Positions 17,394 through 24,584 of a stretch of 48,413 nt of DNA are shown one piece after another. A program made the position numbers and the translations under genes. How positions within the stretch are numbered: position 1 is the stretch's first letter; the number at the start of each line of letters is the position of its first letter. The stretch comes from an uncultured Clostridia bacterium (lineage in GTDB: Bacteria > Bacillota_A > Clostridia > TANB77 > CAG-508), in assembly GCA_947625985.1 (NCBI GenBank), contig CANQQF010000011.1, positions 1-48,413 of the forward strand. The letters run 5' to 3'. A model generated the notes under the pieces. It made no database searches. It was not told where the DNA came from and was given only the letters and a program-made list of their open reading frames with translations.

Positions 17394-17981
17394 CTATCTA
17401 TATATTATTATTTTCTTTCGATGGTCAAAGTCTAAGTAAATTTTACGGTTTAGGTCTGGTCGAATTTCTCTATTTTCCGCTTAGCATTACTGCTAGAGCC
17501 GTTTCCGTTTAAGGAAAATATCTATATTAATTAATAGACACCAGATCGCCACTTAAATCCGTACCTTAATCCCTAGACTTCTATGCTGAATAGCAAACAT
17601 TCTAGAAGTTTTCCTTGACATACAATTTTGTTTTTACTAGTCTTTTTTGCAAACGAAATTTCAAAATTCGAAAAATATATTACTTGGCCACGTAATTTTA
17701 TTTCTACGTTAAATTCATCCCAATACATTCACTCAAGACAGGCTACTCTATGTATTTTGTGTCTTGGCACTCAACATAGGTTTAACTTAGCTAATATCTA
17801 AGCCTCCACGAAACCAGGGGATCGTATGTATGCCATTACATAGTACCCTAATTTCTTTACTCCCTGAAAACACACAAAACTGGCATTCCGCGCATTTCCA
17901 AGAAACTTCAACGATGTGCCCTTTAGTGGATTTTTAGCCCCACCCTCGTAAAATTTGTATGACTAGAATAATGCACCATCA
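17356..17981 (-). ncRNA. ole: OLE RNA (ornate large extremophilic RNA)
   Basis: About 626 nt without an open frame, much richer in G/C than its surroundings and directly upstream of oapA, the size and position expected for OLE RNA. A consecutive set of nested pairings is visible: 17428-17434 with 17574-17580, 17444-17448 with 17559-17563, 17455-17460 with 17540-17545, 17471-17478 with 17513-17520, and 17482-17486 with 17491-17495. Another stem is CAAGACA/TGTCTTG (17734-17740 with 17760-17766). A TTGAAA-17-TATAAT promoter places the 5' end near 17981. In known cases the RNA forms a membrane ribonucleoprotein with OapA. The assignment would be settled by the OLE covariance model. Confidence 0.82.
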
Positions 17982-17987
17982 ATTAAT

Positions 17988-18016
17988 ATTATACAACTTT
18001 TTTTATTTTTTTTCAA
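17988..18016 (-). promoter_or_regulatory. OLE RNA promoter
   Basis: Minus-strand TTGAAA (18011-18016), 17-base A-rich spacer, TATAAT (17988-17993). The -35 box lies inside the last codons of the upstream 41-codon ORF. Confidence 0.8.
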
Positions 18017-18128
18017 GTTCGTCGTCACAATTTTCCTCTTTTTCCGTATTTTGGCTTATTATTTCTTCTACTGACTTCATAATATCTTCCAAACTTTCAT
18101 CAAAATCATCTTTATAATATGTTAACAT
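18003..18128 (-). CDS. small acidic protein, 41 aa
   Basis: An unlisted short ORF running MLTYYKDDFDESLEDIMKSV and ending in DDELEKK. It has a GAGGTG site seven bases before the ATG and a consensus-spaced promoter upstream (18161-18189). It is strongly acidic and probably helical, with no membrane segment. It lies immediately upstream of the OLE RNA on the same strand, and its last codons overlap the OLE -35 box, so transcription through it could affect OLE output. I do not recognise a family. The coding call rests on promoter, ribosome binding site and amino-acid-like composition. Confidence 0.6.
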   Translation of the reverse strand: MLTYYKDDFDESLEDIMKSVEEIISQNTEKEENCDDELEKK

Positions 18129-18160
18129 TTTATTCACCTCTTCCGATGTTTATGCTATTT

Positions 18161-18189
18161 ATTTTATCATAATTAAATTTATATTTCAA
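18161..18189 (-). promoter_or_regulatory. promoter of the 41-aa ORF
   Basis: Minus-strand TTGAAA (18184-18189), 17-base spacer, TAAAAT (18161-18166). It abuts the oppositely directed promoter at 18190. Confidence 0.65.
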
Positions 18190-18218
18190 TTGATTTTTTT
18201 TTATTTTTGTGTTATAAT
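18190..18218 (+). promoter_or_regulatory. promoter of the RelA/SpoT-like gene
   Basis: TTGATT (18190-18195), 17-base spacer, TATAAT (18213-18218); its -35 element begins on the next base after the divergent promoter's -35 element. Confidence 0.75.
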
Positions 18219-18257
18219 TTTGGGTGGCTTTTAATATTATAAAAAGTGAGGTGAAAA

Positions 18258-19289
18258 ATGATGTCCTTAGACAATTTAAAATTAAATGTCTTGGATTATA
18301 ATGATACTATAATTAATAACTTTCCACACTATATTTACAATGTATATACTCAAAATTCAAAATTTAAAAAATGTTTAGAAAATGTTATGCTTAGTGCTCA
18401 AGAATTTATTAATAGTAATTTTAATGGCGTTAGTACAATACTTTATGGTCGTATAAAATCTAAAGATAGCTATAATATAAAATGTGAGCAAAAAGATAAA
18501 ATTTTTGACATTTATGCTTTTAAAATAGTGATAAATGGTATCTCAGATGATTATCAAAGTAATAATCCTTCTGTTAATGATAAAATTCAAAAACTTAATC
18601 TTATAAATAATAAATTAAATTCATTGACAAACTCACATAATGAGCCACTTTCTAAAGCTACTGAAAAAAAGATAGCTTCACTTAATAATTACAAAAAAGT
18701 CATAGAAGATTCTATATATATTTCTATAGCTGATGATATTTCAAATTCTTTAGTTGCCAATGATTCATCCTTTTTAAAAAGTATAGGTGGCAAAAATATG
18801 CCTAATAGAGAAAAAAACTATAATAAAGAAGAATCTGGTTATATTTCAAATCAAAGAACTCTTGAAATGTATCCTGATTCCAAAACAGATATACCTTGTT
18901 TTGTTGAATTTCAGTGCCGTTCTAGTTATAGAGATGCAATAGCCAAGAAAAACCATTCTCAATTCAAAAAAGAAAAATATAAATCTGAAGAATTTAATAA
19001 TTTTCCTAAAAAGGAACTTCATGCTTGCAAAAATATAGAAGACTTCATAAGATTATGTAAAAAGTTTCCTACTTATGTTTTTTTAAGAGACAATACTTTG
19101 ATTAAATCTCCAAATTATATTAATTTTTTACACTCTAATTCTAATTATCTTTTTGAATATGATATAGATGAAGATGGAAATACTTTTTATATACATCAGG
19201 CTGAATTAGATAAAATAAATAGTTTGATTGACAATGAATTAGATAAACAAAAAACGGAACCCTTAGTAAAAGACGATGCTGAACGATAA
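18258..19289 (+). CDS. divergent RelA/SpoT-domain protein
   Basis: Looks like a nucleotide pyrophosphokinase-fold protein related to small alarmone synthetases. Family-like segments in order: LYGRIKSKDSYNIKCE (about 63-78, cf. the RxKSxxSI motif), IFDIYAFKIVI (about 83-93, cf. DIxGxRIV with its metal Asp), NYNKEESGYISNQRT (about 188-202, cf. the KxxGYxSxHxT substrate loop) and FVEFQCRSSYRDAIAKKNHSQFK (about 216-238, cf. the ExQxRT...A..xHxxYK motif with the catalytic Glu). The usual His of GYxSxH is Gln, and a helical insertion of about 90 residues splits the core. No TGS, HD or ACT domain is present. Activity as a (p)ppGpp synthetase is uncertain. It is monocistronic. Confidence 0.65.
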   Translation: MMSLDNLKLNVLDYNDTIINNFPHYIYNVYTQNSKFKKCLENVMLSAQEFINSNFNGVSTILYGRIKSKDSYNIKCEQKDKIFDIYAFKIVINGISDDYQSNNPSVNDKIQKLNLINNKLNSLTNSHNEPLSKATEKKIASLNNYKKVIEDSIYISIADDISNSLVANDSSFLKSIGGKNMPNREKNYNKEESGYISNQRTLEMYPDSKTDIPCFVEFQCRSSYRDAIAKKNHSQFKKEKYKSEEFNNFPKKELHACKNIEDFIRLCKKFPTYVFLRDNTLIKSPNYINFLHSNSNYLFEYDIDEDGNTFYIHQAELDKINSLIDNELDKQKTEPLVKDDAER

Positions 19290-19326
19290 AAGAGGATAGT
19301 AATTTTAAAATCACTATCCTCTTTTT
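19289..19326. terminator. terminator between convergent genes
   Basis: AAAGAGGATAGT and ACTATCCTCTTT arms with a short loop and a T-run; it ends the RelA/SpoT-like gene and can serve the convergent FtsZ-like gene. Confidence 0.85.
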
Positions 19327-19347
19327 GTTTAAGAAAAGTTTTTTTTA

Positions 19348-20274
19348 TTATATTCCTGTTGCTATAATTGTTGTTTTTACTCTATTACCAAAAGCTGGAA
19401 CTATAGTTGTTCCAAATATAATATTTGCATCTGTATCGATTCTATCATTAATTAACTGTAAGCTATCATTTATTTCTTTTAAACCTAAGTTTCTACCTCC
19501 AACTATTGTTACGATTACACCTTTTGCATTGTCTATTGTTATTTCAGTTAATTTATTTTCAATTGCACGTTTTACTGAATCCATTATTGCTAAAGGCCCG
19601 GTTGCTATACCTATTCCCATATACGCTCCGCCTTTATATTGCATTATAGTTTTAACATCTGCATAATCAATATTTATATCTCCAACTGTTGTGATTAAAT
19701 CTGTAATACTTCTTATTCCTGTTTTTAAAACATTGTCTACCAATTTAAACCCATCTTTTACAGTTGTTTTATTTCCTGTAATTTTTAAAAGGTTGTCATT
19801 TGGAATTATAATCAGAGCATCTACAACTTTTCTTAGTTCCTCTATTCCCTGTTCGGCTCTTAACATCCTTTTTTTTCCTTCAAAAACAAATGGTTTTGTA
19901 ACTATTCCTATTGTTAATATTCCTAAATCTTTTGCTATTCTTGCAACTATTGGCGCTGCTCCTGTTCCAGTTCCTCCACCCATTCCGGCTGTTATAAATA
20001 TCATATCTGAGTTATGTAATGCTTGCTTTATTTCATCTTTACTTTCTATTGCTGACCTTTCTCCTTTTGCAACATCTGTTCCTGTTCCTAATCCATTAGT
20101 AATATCTTTTCCAATTTGAACTGTTATTTTAGCTTTTGATGTTTTTAGGTTCTGTGCGTCTGTGTTTATTTGAACATATCTCACATTTTTTACTTTTTCT
20201 TCAATCATTCTATTAACTATGTGATTTCCAGCATCGCCTACTCCGACTATTTTAATTATTGCCTGCTCTTCCAT
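19348..20274 (-). CDS. FtsZ-like tubulin GTPase without C-terminal tail
   Basis: Tubulin/FtsZ-family GTPase. The nucleotide-binding signature GGGTGTG is intact at 99-105, the N-terminal phosphate loop reads GVGDAGNHIVNRM (usual form GVGGGGNNAVNRM), and the catalytic T7 loop NIDYADVKTIM is at 201-211. So polymerisation-coupled GTP hydrolysis is likely. The protein ends at residue 308, right after the C-terminal globular subdomain (TTIIATGI). It has no linker or conserved C-terminal peptide, which in FtsZ binds FtsA, SepF and ZapA. Normal FtsZ is 350-410 aa. It is not next to any division gene, so it may be a second, specialised FtsZ. It has AGGAGG before the ATG. Confidence 0.85.
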   Translation of the reverse strand: MEEQAIIKIVGVGDAGNHIVNRMIEEKVKNVRYVQINTDAQNLKTSKAKITVQIGKDITNGLGTGTDVAKGERSAIESKDEIKQALHNSDMIFITAGMGGGTGTGAAPIVARIAKDLGILTIGIVTKPFVFEGKKRMLRAEQGIEELRKVVDALIIIPNDNLLKITGNKTTVKDGFKLVDNVLKTGIRSITDLITTVGDINIDYADVKTIMQYKGGAYMGIGIATGPLAIMDSVKRAIENKLTEITIDNAKGVIVTIVGGRNLGLKEINDSLQLINDRIDTDANIIFGTTIVPAFGNRVKTTIIATGI

Positions 20275-20332
20275 TTCGCACCTCCTAAAATTTTTCTAAC
20301 AGCATATATTTGCTTTCCTTACTATTTAACAC

Positions 20333-20372
20333 AAAAAGCCCTTTTAAAAATAAAATTTCTAAAAAGACTTTT
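20333..20372 (-). terminator. hairpin in the FtsZ-like gene leader
   Basis: A 13-bp stem with two G-U pairs followed on the minus strand by TTTTTG. It lies between the predicted promoter (20397-20425) and the FtsZ-like start codon, so it is either the terminator of the Spo0E-like gene or an attenuator. Confidence 0.5.
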
Positions 20373-20396
20373 CTTTTGTTTCTATGTATCATATTT

Positions 20397-20425
20397 ATTC
20401 TAATGTTTTTTTTGTATTTTGTCAA
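20397..20425 (-). promoter_or_regulatory. FtsZ-like gene promoter
   Basis: Minus-strand TTGACA (20420-20425), 17-base spacer, TAGAAT (20397-20402); leader of about 115 nt. Confidence 0.7.
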
Positions 20426-20444
20426 TACTTAAAGAGATATTACT

Positions 20445-20621
20445 TTATCTCATATCTTTACTGTTAGCTTGTTTCTCATTGTTTATTTTTTTCATTTCAT
20501 AAGTAATATACTCATCTAACTTTTCACTTTGTTTTAATATTTCTTCGTAATCGCGTCCTTCTTCTATCATTTTTTCTAATTTTGCCGTGTGCTTAAGTCT
20601 TAATAATGTCATATTTTTCAT
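20445..20621 (-). CDS. Spo0E-like aspartyl-phosphate phosphatase, 58 aa
   Basis: A short gene of 58 codons. The helical-hairpin sequence LEKMIEEGRDYEEILKQSEKLDEYI matches the Spo0E family, where the SQxLD motif (here SEKLD at residues 32-36) dephosphorylates Spo0A-P and so restrains sporulation. The Gln to Glu change in SQxLD is unusual. Two tandem 0A boxes lie just upstream, so the gene is a likely target of its own substrate, giving negative feedback. The ribosome binding site is weak (GGGAG ten or more bases from the ATG). The family call is firm from the pattern; activity is inferred. Confidence 0.78.
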   Translation of the reverse strand: MKNMTLLRLKHTAKLEKMIEEGRDYEEILKQSEKLDEYITYEMKKINNEKQANSKDMR

Positions 20622-20682
20622 AAAACACCAGCTCCCAACTTAATTATTTGTATATATTTTAGCACCTTTATTTGGAAAAATC

Positions 20683-20699
20683 TGTCGTAACTTGTCGAA
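20683..20699. promoter_or_regulatory. tandem Spo0A boxes upstream of the Spo0E-like gene
   Basis: TGTCGTA (20683-20689) and TGTCGAA (20693-20699) are direct repeats exactly 10 bases apart, one helical turn, as in Spo0A-controlled promoters. The minus-strand -10-like TAAAAT (20656-20661) lies such that the boxes occupy the -35 region. Confidence 0.65.
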
Positions 20700-20719
20700 G
20701 AATATAATTTTTTTTCTAT

Positions 20720-21508
20720 TTACCTTTTATTAATTTTTATGCTGTCGATTATTTTTCTTACGTCTTCTCTTCTAAATAATTCTTCACCGCTATCTCCAGT
20801 AAATCTTATAATCGGTTGTACTTCAATATTTACAGTTTGTGATAAATCATATGGAAGGATTATTTGATATTTATCTTCATTCGAATTATAGAAGCCAAAT
20901 CCTGTTATACCATTAATTGTTATATCTTCTGATGAAATTCCTGCAGTTTTTACCTCTTTATACTCTTCAAAATCTCCTTTATAATTATTTTTTAATGTTT
21001 CAGTATCAATTATTACATTAATTATAAAATCTTCACCTTCTTTAGATATTTCAGATGTTTGTAATTTTGCTGAATCTATAACTTTATACTCATATCCTTG
21101 ATCTTTAGGATAATAGACTGAAATATCAATACCGTTTCCTTTAATTCTTTCTTTTTTATCTCCTGTTTTTTCTTCTGTAAATATTGTTGCAACTGCTATA
21201 ACTAATATTATAATTACTCCTATTGCTACTATCATTTCAATTTGCTTTTTATCTATTTTTTTCTTTTCAACTTTCTTTTTTCCATTTCCGACTTCTTTTT
21301 TCCCTTTTTCAACTTCCTTTTTTTCTTTTCCAGCTTCTTTTTTTCTATTTTCAACTTCCTTTTTTTCTTTTCCAGCTTCTTTTTTTCTATCTCCGACTTC
21401 TTTTTTTCCCTTTACAACTTCTTTTTTTTCTTTTACAACTTCTTTTTTTCCCTTTTCAACTTTCTTTTTTTCTTTTCCGGCTTCTTTTTTTGCCTTCTCT
21501 TCACTCAT
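20720..21508 (-). CDS. membrane protein with Lys/Glu heptad-like repeats
   Basis: Not recognised. Residues 1-90 are a very basic run of seven-residue units (KKEVEKG, KKEAGKE and similar) likely to form a single long cytosolic helix. A membrane helix follows at about 92-112, then an extracytoplasmic domain of about 145 residues (120-262) rich in beta-strand patterns, which may be a PsbP-like or similar fold but I cannot place it. The ATG follows GGGAGG. The repeat region is also a DNA repeat (see 21233-21505). It stands alone between the Spo0E-like gene and copA. It might tether nucleic acid or acidic polymers to the membrane; that is a guess from charge only. Confidence 0.75.
   Translation of the reverse strand: MSEEKAKKEAGKEKKKVEKGKKEVVKEKKEVVKGKKEVGDRKKEAGKEKKEVENRKKEAGKEKKEVEKGKKEVGNGKKKVEKKKIDKKQIEMIVAIGVIIILVIAVATIFTEEKTGDKKERIKGNGIDISVYYPKDQGYEYKVIDSAKLQTSEISKEGEDFIINVIIDTETLKNNYKGDFEEYKEVKTAGISSEDITINGITGFGFYNSNEDKYQIILPYDLSQTVNIEVQPIIRFTGDSGEELFRREDVRKIIDSIKINKR
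21233..21505 (-). repeat. in-frame minisatellite coding Lys-rich repeats
   Basis: Tandem units of 21 and 42 bp, with two nearly identical 36-37 bp copies within 21315-21390, all in frame. They code for seven-residue KKExxxx blocks. Copy number is likely variable between strains. Confidence 0.7.
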
Positions 21509-21594
21509 TCTTATTTCCTCCCATTATTAAACTTTCATTAATCACAGAATAACATAGTTTTACTAATCAAGCAAGTTATTTAGATAAATTAAAT

Positions 21595-21629
21595 AAAATA
21601 GTGTAGCTTTCATAATTCTACACTATTTT
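21595..21629 (-). terminator. copA terminator
   Basis: AAAATAGTGTAG / CTACACTATTTT stem that contains the copA stop codon, followed by a T-rich tract on the minus strand. Confidence 0.8.
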
Positions 21630-23827
21630 ATTTTTCTCAACCTTAATGCATTTATTGTTACCGTTATACTACTTAGAACCATTGCTAAACTTGCAAACAT
21701 TGGATTTATTGAAATTCCAATTGGTTTTAATAAACCTATTGCTATTGGAATCATTAAACAATTATAGAAAAAGGCCCAAAACAGATTTTGTTTAATATTT
21801 CTAATTGTTTTCTTGCTAATTTTCATTAAATTTAATATAGACTTTAAGTTATTATTTGTAAGTATTACATCTGAAGAATCCATTGCTATATCAGTTCCAC
21901 TATCTACACTGACACCAATATTTGCAGTTGCAAGTGCTGGACTATCATTTATTCCATCACCACACATCATAACAAATTTATTTTGTTCTTTTAACTCCTT
22001 TATTGTTTTTGTTTTATCTGATGGCATTACATTTGAAATAACTTTTGTTATTCCTATTTTTTTTGCTATATTTTCGGCAGTTTCTTTATTATCTCCTGTT
22101 AACATTATTGTTTCTACTTTATTATTTTCTAATTTTTTTATTACTTCTTTTGTTTCTCTTCTTACAATGTCATTTACTCCAATAATTGCAAGTATTTCTT
22201 TTTCTTGAACTATATATATTATGCTGTTTCCTTCTTCTGCTAATTTTTTTTCATCTTCTTCATGTTCATTTTTTATTTTATATTTTTTCAATATTTTTGA
22301 ATTTCCTAATATAATCTTTTTATCTTGTATTTTTGCTATTATTCCCATTCCAGAAATATTTTCAAAATCTTGAACTATTAGAGTCTTTATTTTATTGTCT
22401 TGTAAATAGTCTACAAAAGCTTTTCCTATTGGATGTGTTGACTTAGCTTCTATACTTCCTACTATTTGCATTAATTCTTTTTCTTTTATAGAACTATAAT
22501 TTTTTATCTTCGAAATTTTTAGTTTTCCATATGTTAAAGTTCCTGTTTTGTCAAAAACAATAGTATTAACTTTTTGAGCATTTTCTAATATTTCACTTTT
22601 CTTTATTAGTATTCCATTTGACGCACATGAACCTTCACTTATTGCCACTGCGAGTGGAGTTGCAAGTCCTAAACTACAAGGACATGCAACAACAAGTATA
22701 CTAACAAATGTCGTTATTGCCTCATTAATGCCTTGTCCTATTAATAGGTATACTATAAATGTAACTATCGCTATAATTATTACAACTGGAACAAAATATC
22801 CTGAAACTGTATCTGCAATTTTTGCTATTGGAACTTTTGTATTACTTGCTTCTACAACTAGTTTTACTATTTCAGAAACTGTTGATTCTTTTCCTATTTT
22901 TTCTGCTTCAAATTCAATATATCCGTCGTAATTCATACTACCTGCAATTACTTTATTCCCTTTTTCTTTTGCAACTGGTTTACTTTCACCTGTTATAAAA
23001 GATTCGTCTAAATGAGTTTTACCTGAAATAATTTTTCCATCTACTGCAATTTTTTCTCCTGGCTTACATATTAAAATATCACCTTTTTTTATTTCATCAA
23101 GTGTTACTTTCTTTTCTTTGTTATCTACTTTTAATGTTGCTGTATCTGGGGTTATCTCAACCAATTTTTGAATTGCTTCTTTTGTTTTATCTTTGCTTAT
23201 TCCATCTATATATCTTCCAAGTTTAATAAAATATATTACTATTGCTGCTGATTCGAAATATAAATTCATTACTTGATGGTGGTTTCCATTATACACAAGA
23301 TACATATTATATAGACTATAGGCTAGACTTGTTAAAACTCCTATTCCGACTAAAGTGTCCATATTTGGAGTTTTATGAACTAAGTTTTTGTATCCATTTT
23401 TTAATATGTCAAATCCATAAACTATAAATGCTATTGTTAAAACTAATAAACTTATCATATAATTACTTGTATGTGTATGTGGATCTAAGAATGGAATTGT
23501 TGGTAAATTAACCATATGTCCCATTGATATATACATTAAAATTATTGCCAGTAATGTAAATATGATAAACTTTATTTTTTCTTTTTTACTTTTTTTCTCT
23601 ATTTTTATTTCTTTAAATTCGCCCGCACTTATAAAGCCCGCTTGTTTAACGAACTCTTCTATGTTTTCTTTATTTAATTTATTGTTGTCATATTCTACTG
23701 TTGCATTTGCCATTACTAAATTGACACTTGCATTAATTATTCCTTGTTGTTTTTTTAGATATTTTTCTAAACCGTTAGAACATGCCGAACATGTCATTCC
23801 TTCTATGGCTAATGTTATTTTTTTCAT
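21623..23827 (-). CDS. copA: copper-exporting P-type ATPase CopA
   Basis: P1B-type ATPase that pumps Cu(I) out of the cell. One N-terminal metal-binding domain carries GMTCSAC (10-16). The CPC ion-binding motif is at 382-384, the actuator TGES at 280-283, the phosphorylated Asp in DKTGTLT at 426-432, and the hinge GDGIND follows near 635. The HP motif (STHPIGKAF) is present. Length 734 aa is close to single-HMA CopA proteins. The start codon overlaps the copZ stop by one base (TAATG), so the two are translationally coupled. No CsoR-type regulator is visible nearby. Confidence 0.95.
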   Translation of the reverse strand: MKKITLAIEGMTCSACSNGLEKYLKKQQGIINASVNLVMANATVEYDNNKLNKENIEEFVKQAGFISAGEFKEIKIEKKSKKEKIKFIIFTLLAIILMYISMGHMVNLPTIPFLDPHTHTSNYMISLLVLTIAFIVYGFDILKNGYKNLVHKTPNMDTLVGIGVLTSLAYSLYNMYLVYNGNHHQVMNLYFESAAIVIYFIKLGRYIDGISKDKTKEAIQKLVEITPDTATLKVDNKEKKVTLDEIKKGDILICKPGEKIAVDGKIISGKTHLDESFITGESKPVAKEKGNKVIAGSMNYDGYIEFEAEKIGKESTVSEIVKLVVEASNTKVPIAKIADTVSGYFVPVVIIIAIVTFIVYLLIGQGINEAITTFVSILVVACPCSLGLATPLAVAISEGSCASNGILIKKSEILENAQKVNTIVFDKTGTLTYGKLKISKIKNYSSIKEKELMQIVGSIEAKSTHPIGKAFVDYLQDNKIKTLIVQDFENISGMGIIAKIQDKKIILGNSKILKKYKIKNEHEEDEKKLAEEGNSIIYIVQEKEILAIIGVNDIVRRETKEVIKKLENNKVETIMLTGDNKETAENIAKKIGITKVISNVMPSDKTKTIKELKEQNKFVMMCGDGINDSPALATANIGVSVDSGTDIAMDSSDVILTNNNLKSILNLMKISKKTIRNIKQNLFWAFFYNCLMIPIAIGLLKPIGISINPMFASLAMVLSSITVTINALRLRKIK

Positions 23828-24030
23828 TATCTTACATCATATCCTAAATCTTCGATTTTTCTTATTATATCTCTTTCTGAAACATCAGTTCTAGATGTTA
23901 TTTTTACAGTATCTCTTGTATGATCTGCTTCTACTTTTTCTATTCCTCTTAATTCTTTTAATGCTCTTTCAATTCTTTGTTCACATCCTTCGCATGACAT
24001 TCCTTCTACTTTTAATATTGTTTCTTTCAT
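23827..24030 (-). CDS. copZ: copper chaperone CopZ-like (HMA protein)
   Basis: Single heavy-metal-associated domain of 67 residues with the metal-binding GMSCEGC loop (10-16). It should deliver Cu(I) to CopA, which starts at the very base where this gene ends. The ATG follows AAGGAG and lies two bases after the upstream thioesterase stop codon, so the three genes are probably cotranscribed. Confidence 0.92.
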   Translation of the reverse strand: MKETILKVEGMSCEGCEQRIERALKELRGIEKVEADHTRDTVKITSRTDVSERDIIRKIEDLGYDVR

Positions 24031-24032
24031 AG

Positions 24033-24473
24033 TTATTCTCCTTTCTTTTCACTTTCGTGAATTTCCAATAATTTTTGGAATTTATTGCTATACTCTGGTG
24101 CATATTTTTTTAGATTAACAGGTTTTAGTTCTCTACTTGTAAAACAGTGTTTTGTTTCTCCTTCAAGTACTAACTTTCCTGTTTCTTTTTCTATAACTTC
24201 ATACCCTACTGTCATTCTCACACCTGTATATTCTTTCATGTATGGTTTGATAATTATTGTATCTCCAAAAGTTACATGATGTTTGTATATACAATTTACC
24301 CCTAAAACAGGAATTGTTATACCATTTTCTTCTAATGTCTCAAATGGCATATCTATCCATTCTAGCCATACACATCTTGATTCTTCTAAGAATCTAATGT
24401 AATTTGAGTGGTGGACTACTCCCATCCTGTCTGTTTCATAATAATTTATTTTTCTTTCATAATTGAATTCCAT
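24033..24473 (-). CDS. acyl-CoA thioesterase (4HBT/YbgC-like)
   Basis: Hotdog-fold hydrolase of the 4-hydroxybenzoyl-CoA thioesterase family. The N-terminal YYETDRMGVVHHSNYIRFLEESR motif (about 11-33) contains the active-site Asp and the helix start. Length 146 aa is normal. The natural substrate cannot be read from the sequence. It is first in the thioesterase-copZ-copA set with its own promoter, and the link with copper is probably only positional. The ATG follows a GGAGG site. Confidence 0.88.
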   Translation of the reverse strand: MEFNYERKINYYETDRMGVVHHSNYIRFLEESRCVWLEWIDMPFETLEENGITIPVLGVNCIYKHHVTFGDTIIIKPYMKEYTGVRMTVGYEVIEKETGKLVLEGETKHCFTSRELKPVNLKKYAPEYSNKFQKLLEIHESEKKGE

Positions 24474-24494
24474 TTTTTTACCTCCACCAGAGTA

Positions 24495-24523
24495 ATTATA
24501 TCACTTTATAAAATATAAGTCTA
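24495..24523 (-). promoter_or_regulatory. promoter of thioesterase-copZ-copA
   Basis: Minus-strand TAGACT (24518-24523), 17-base spacer, TATAAT (24495-24500). Divergent from the GNAT promoter. Confidence 0.55.
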
Positions 24524-24531
24524 GGGCTATA

Positions 24532-24560
24532 TTCACAAAACGAATTTATTAGTTTATAAT
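24532..24560 (+). promoter_or_regulatory. GNAT gene promoter
   Basis: TTCACA, 17-base spacer, TATAAT (24555-24560). Confidence 0.6.
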
Positions 24561-24584
24561 ATATTTTAGTTAGGAGGTTTTAGT

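Noticed and set aside
17400..17990. tmRNA or RNase P RNA as alternative identity of the large RNA
   Set aside because: No tRNA-like end with CCA, no Ala-rich tag frame, and no RNase P core motifs were seen; position next to an OapA-like gene fits OLE better.
21223..21552. Long plus-strand open frames rich in Phe, Leu and Ser
   Set aside because: They are the reverse of the Lys-rich repeats of the minus-strand membrane protein; no ribosome binding site.
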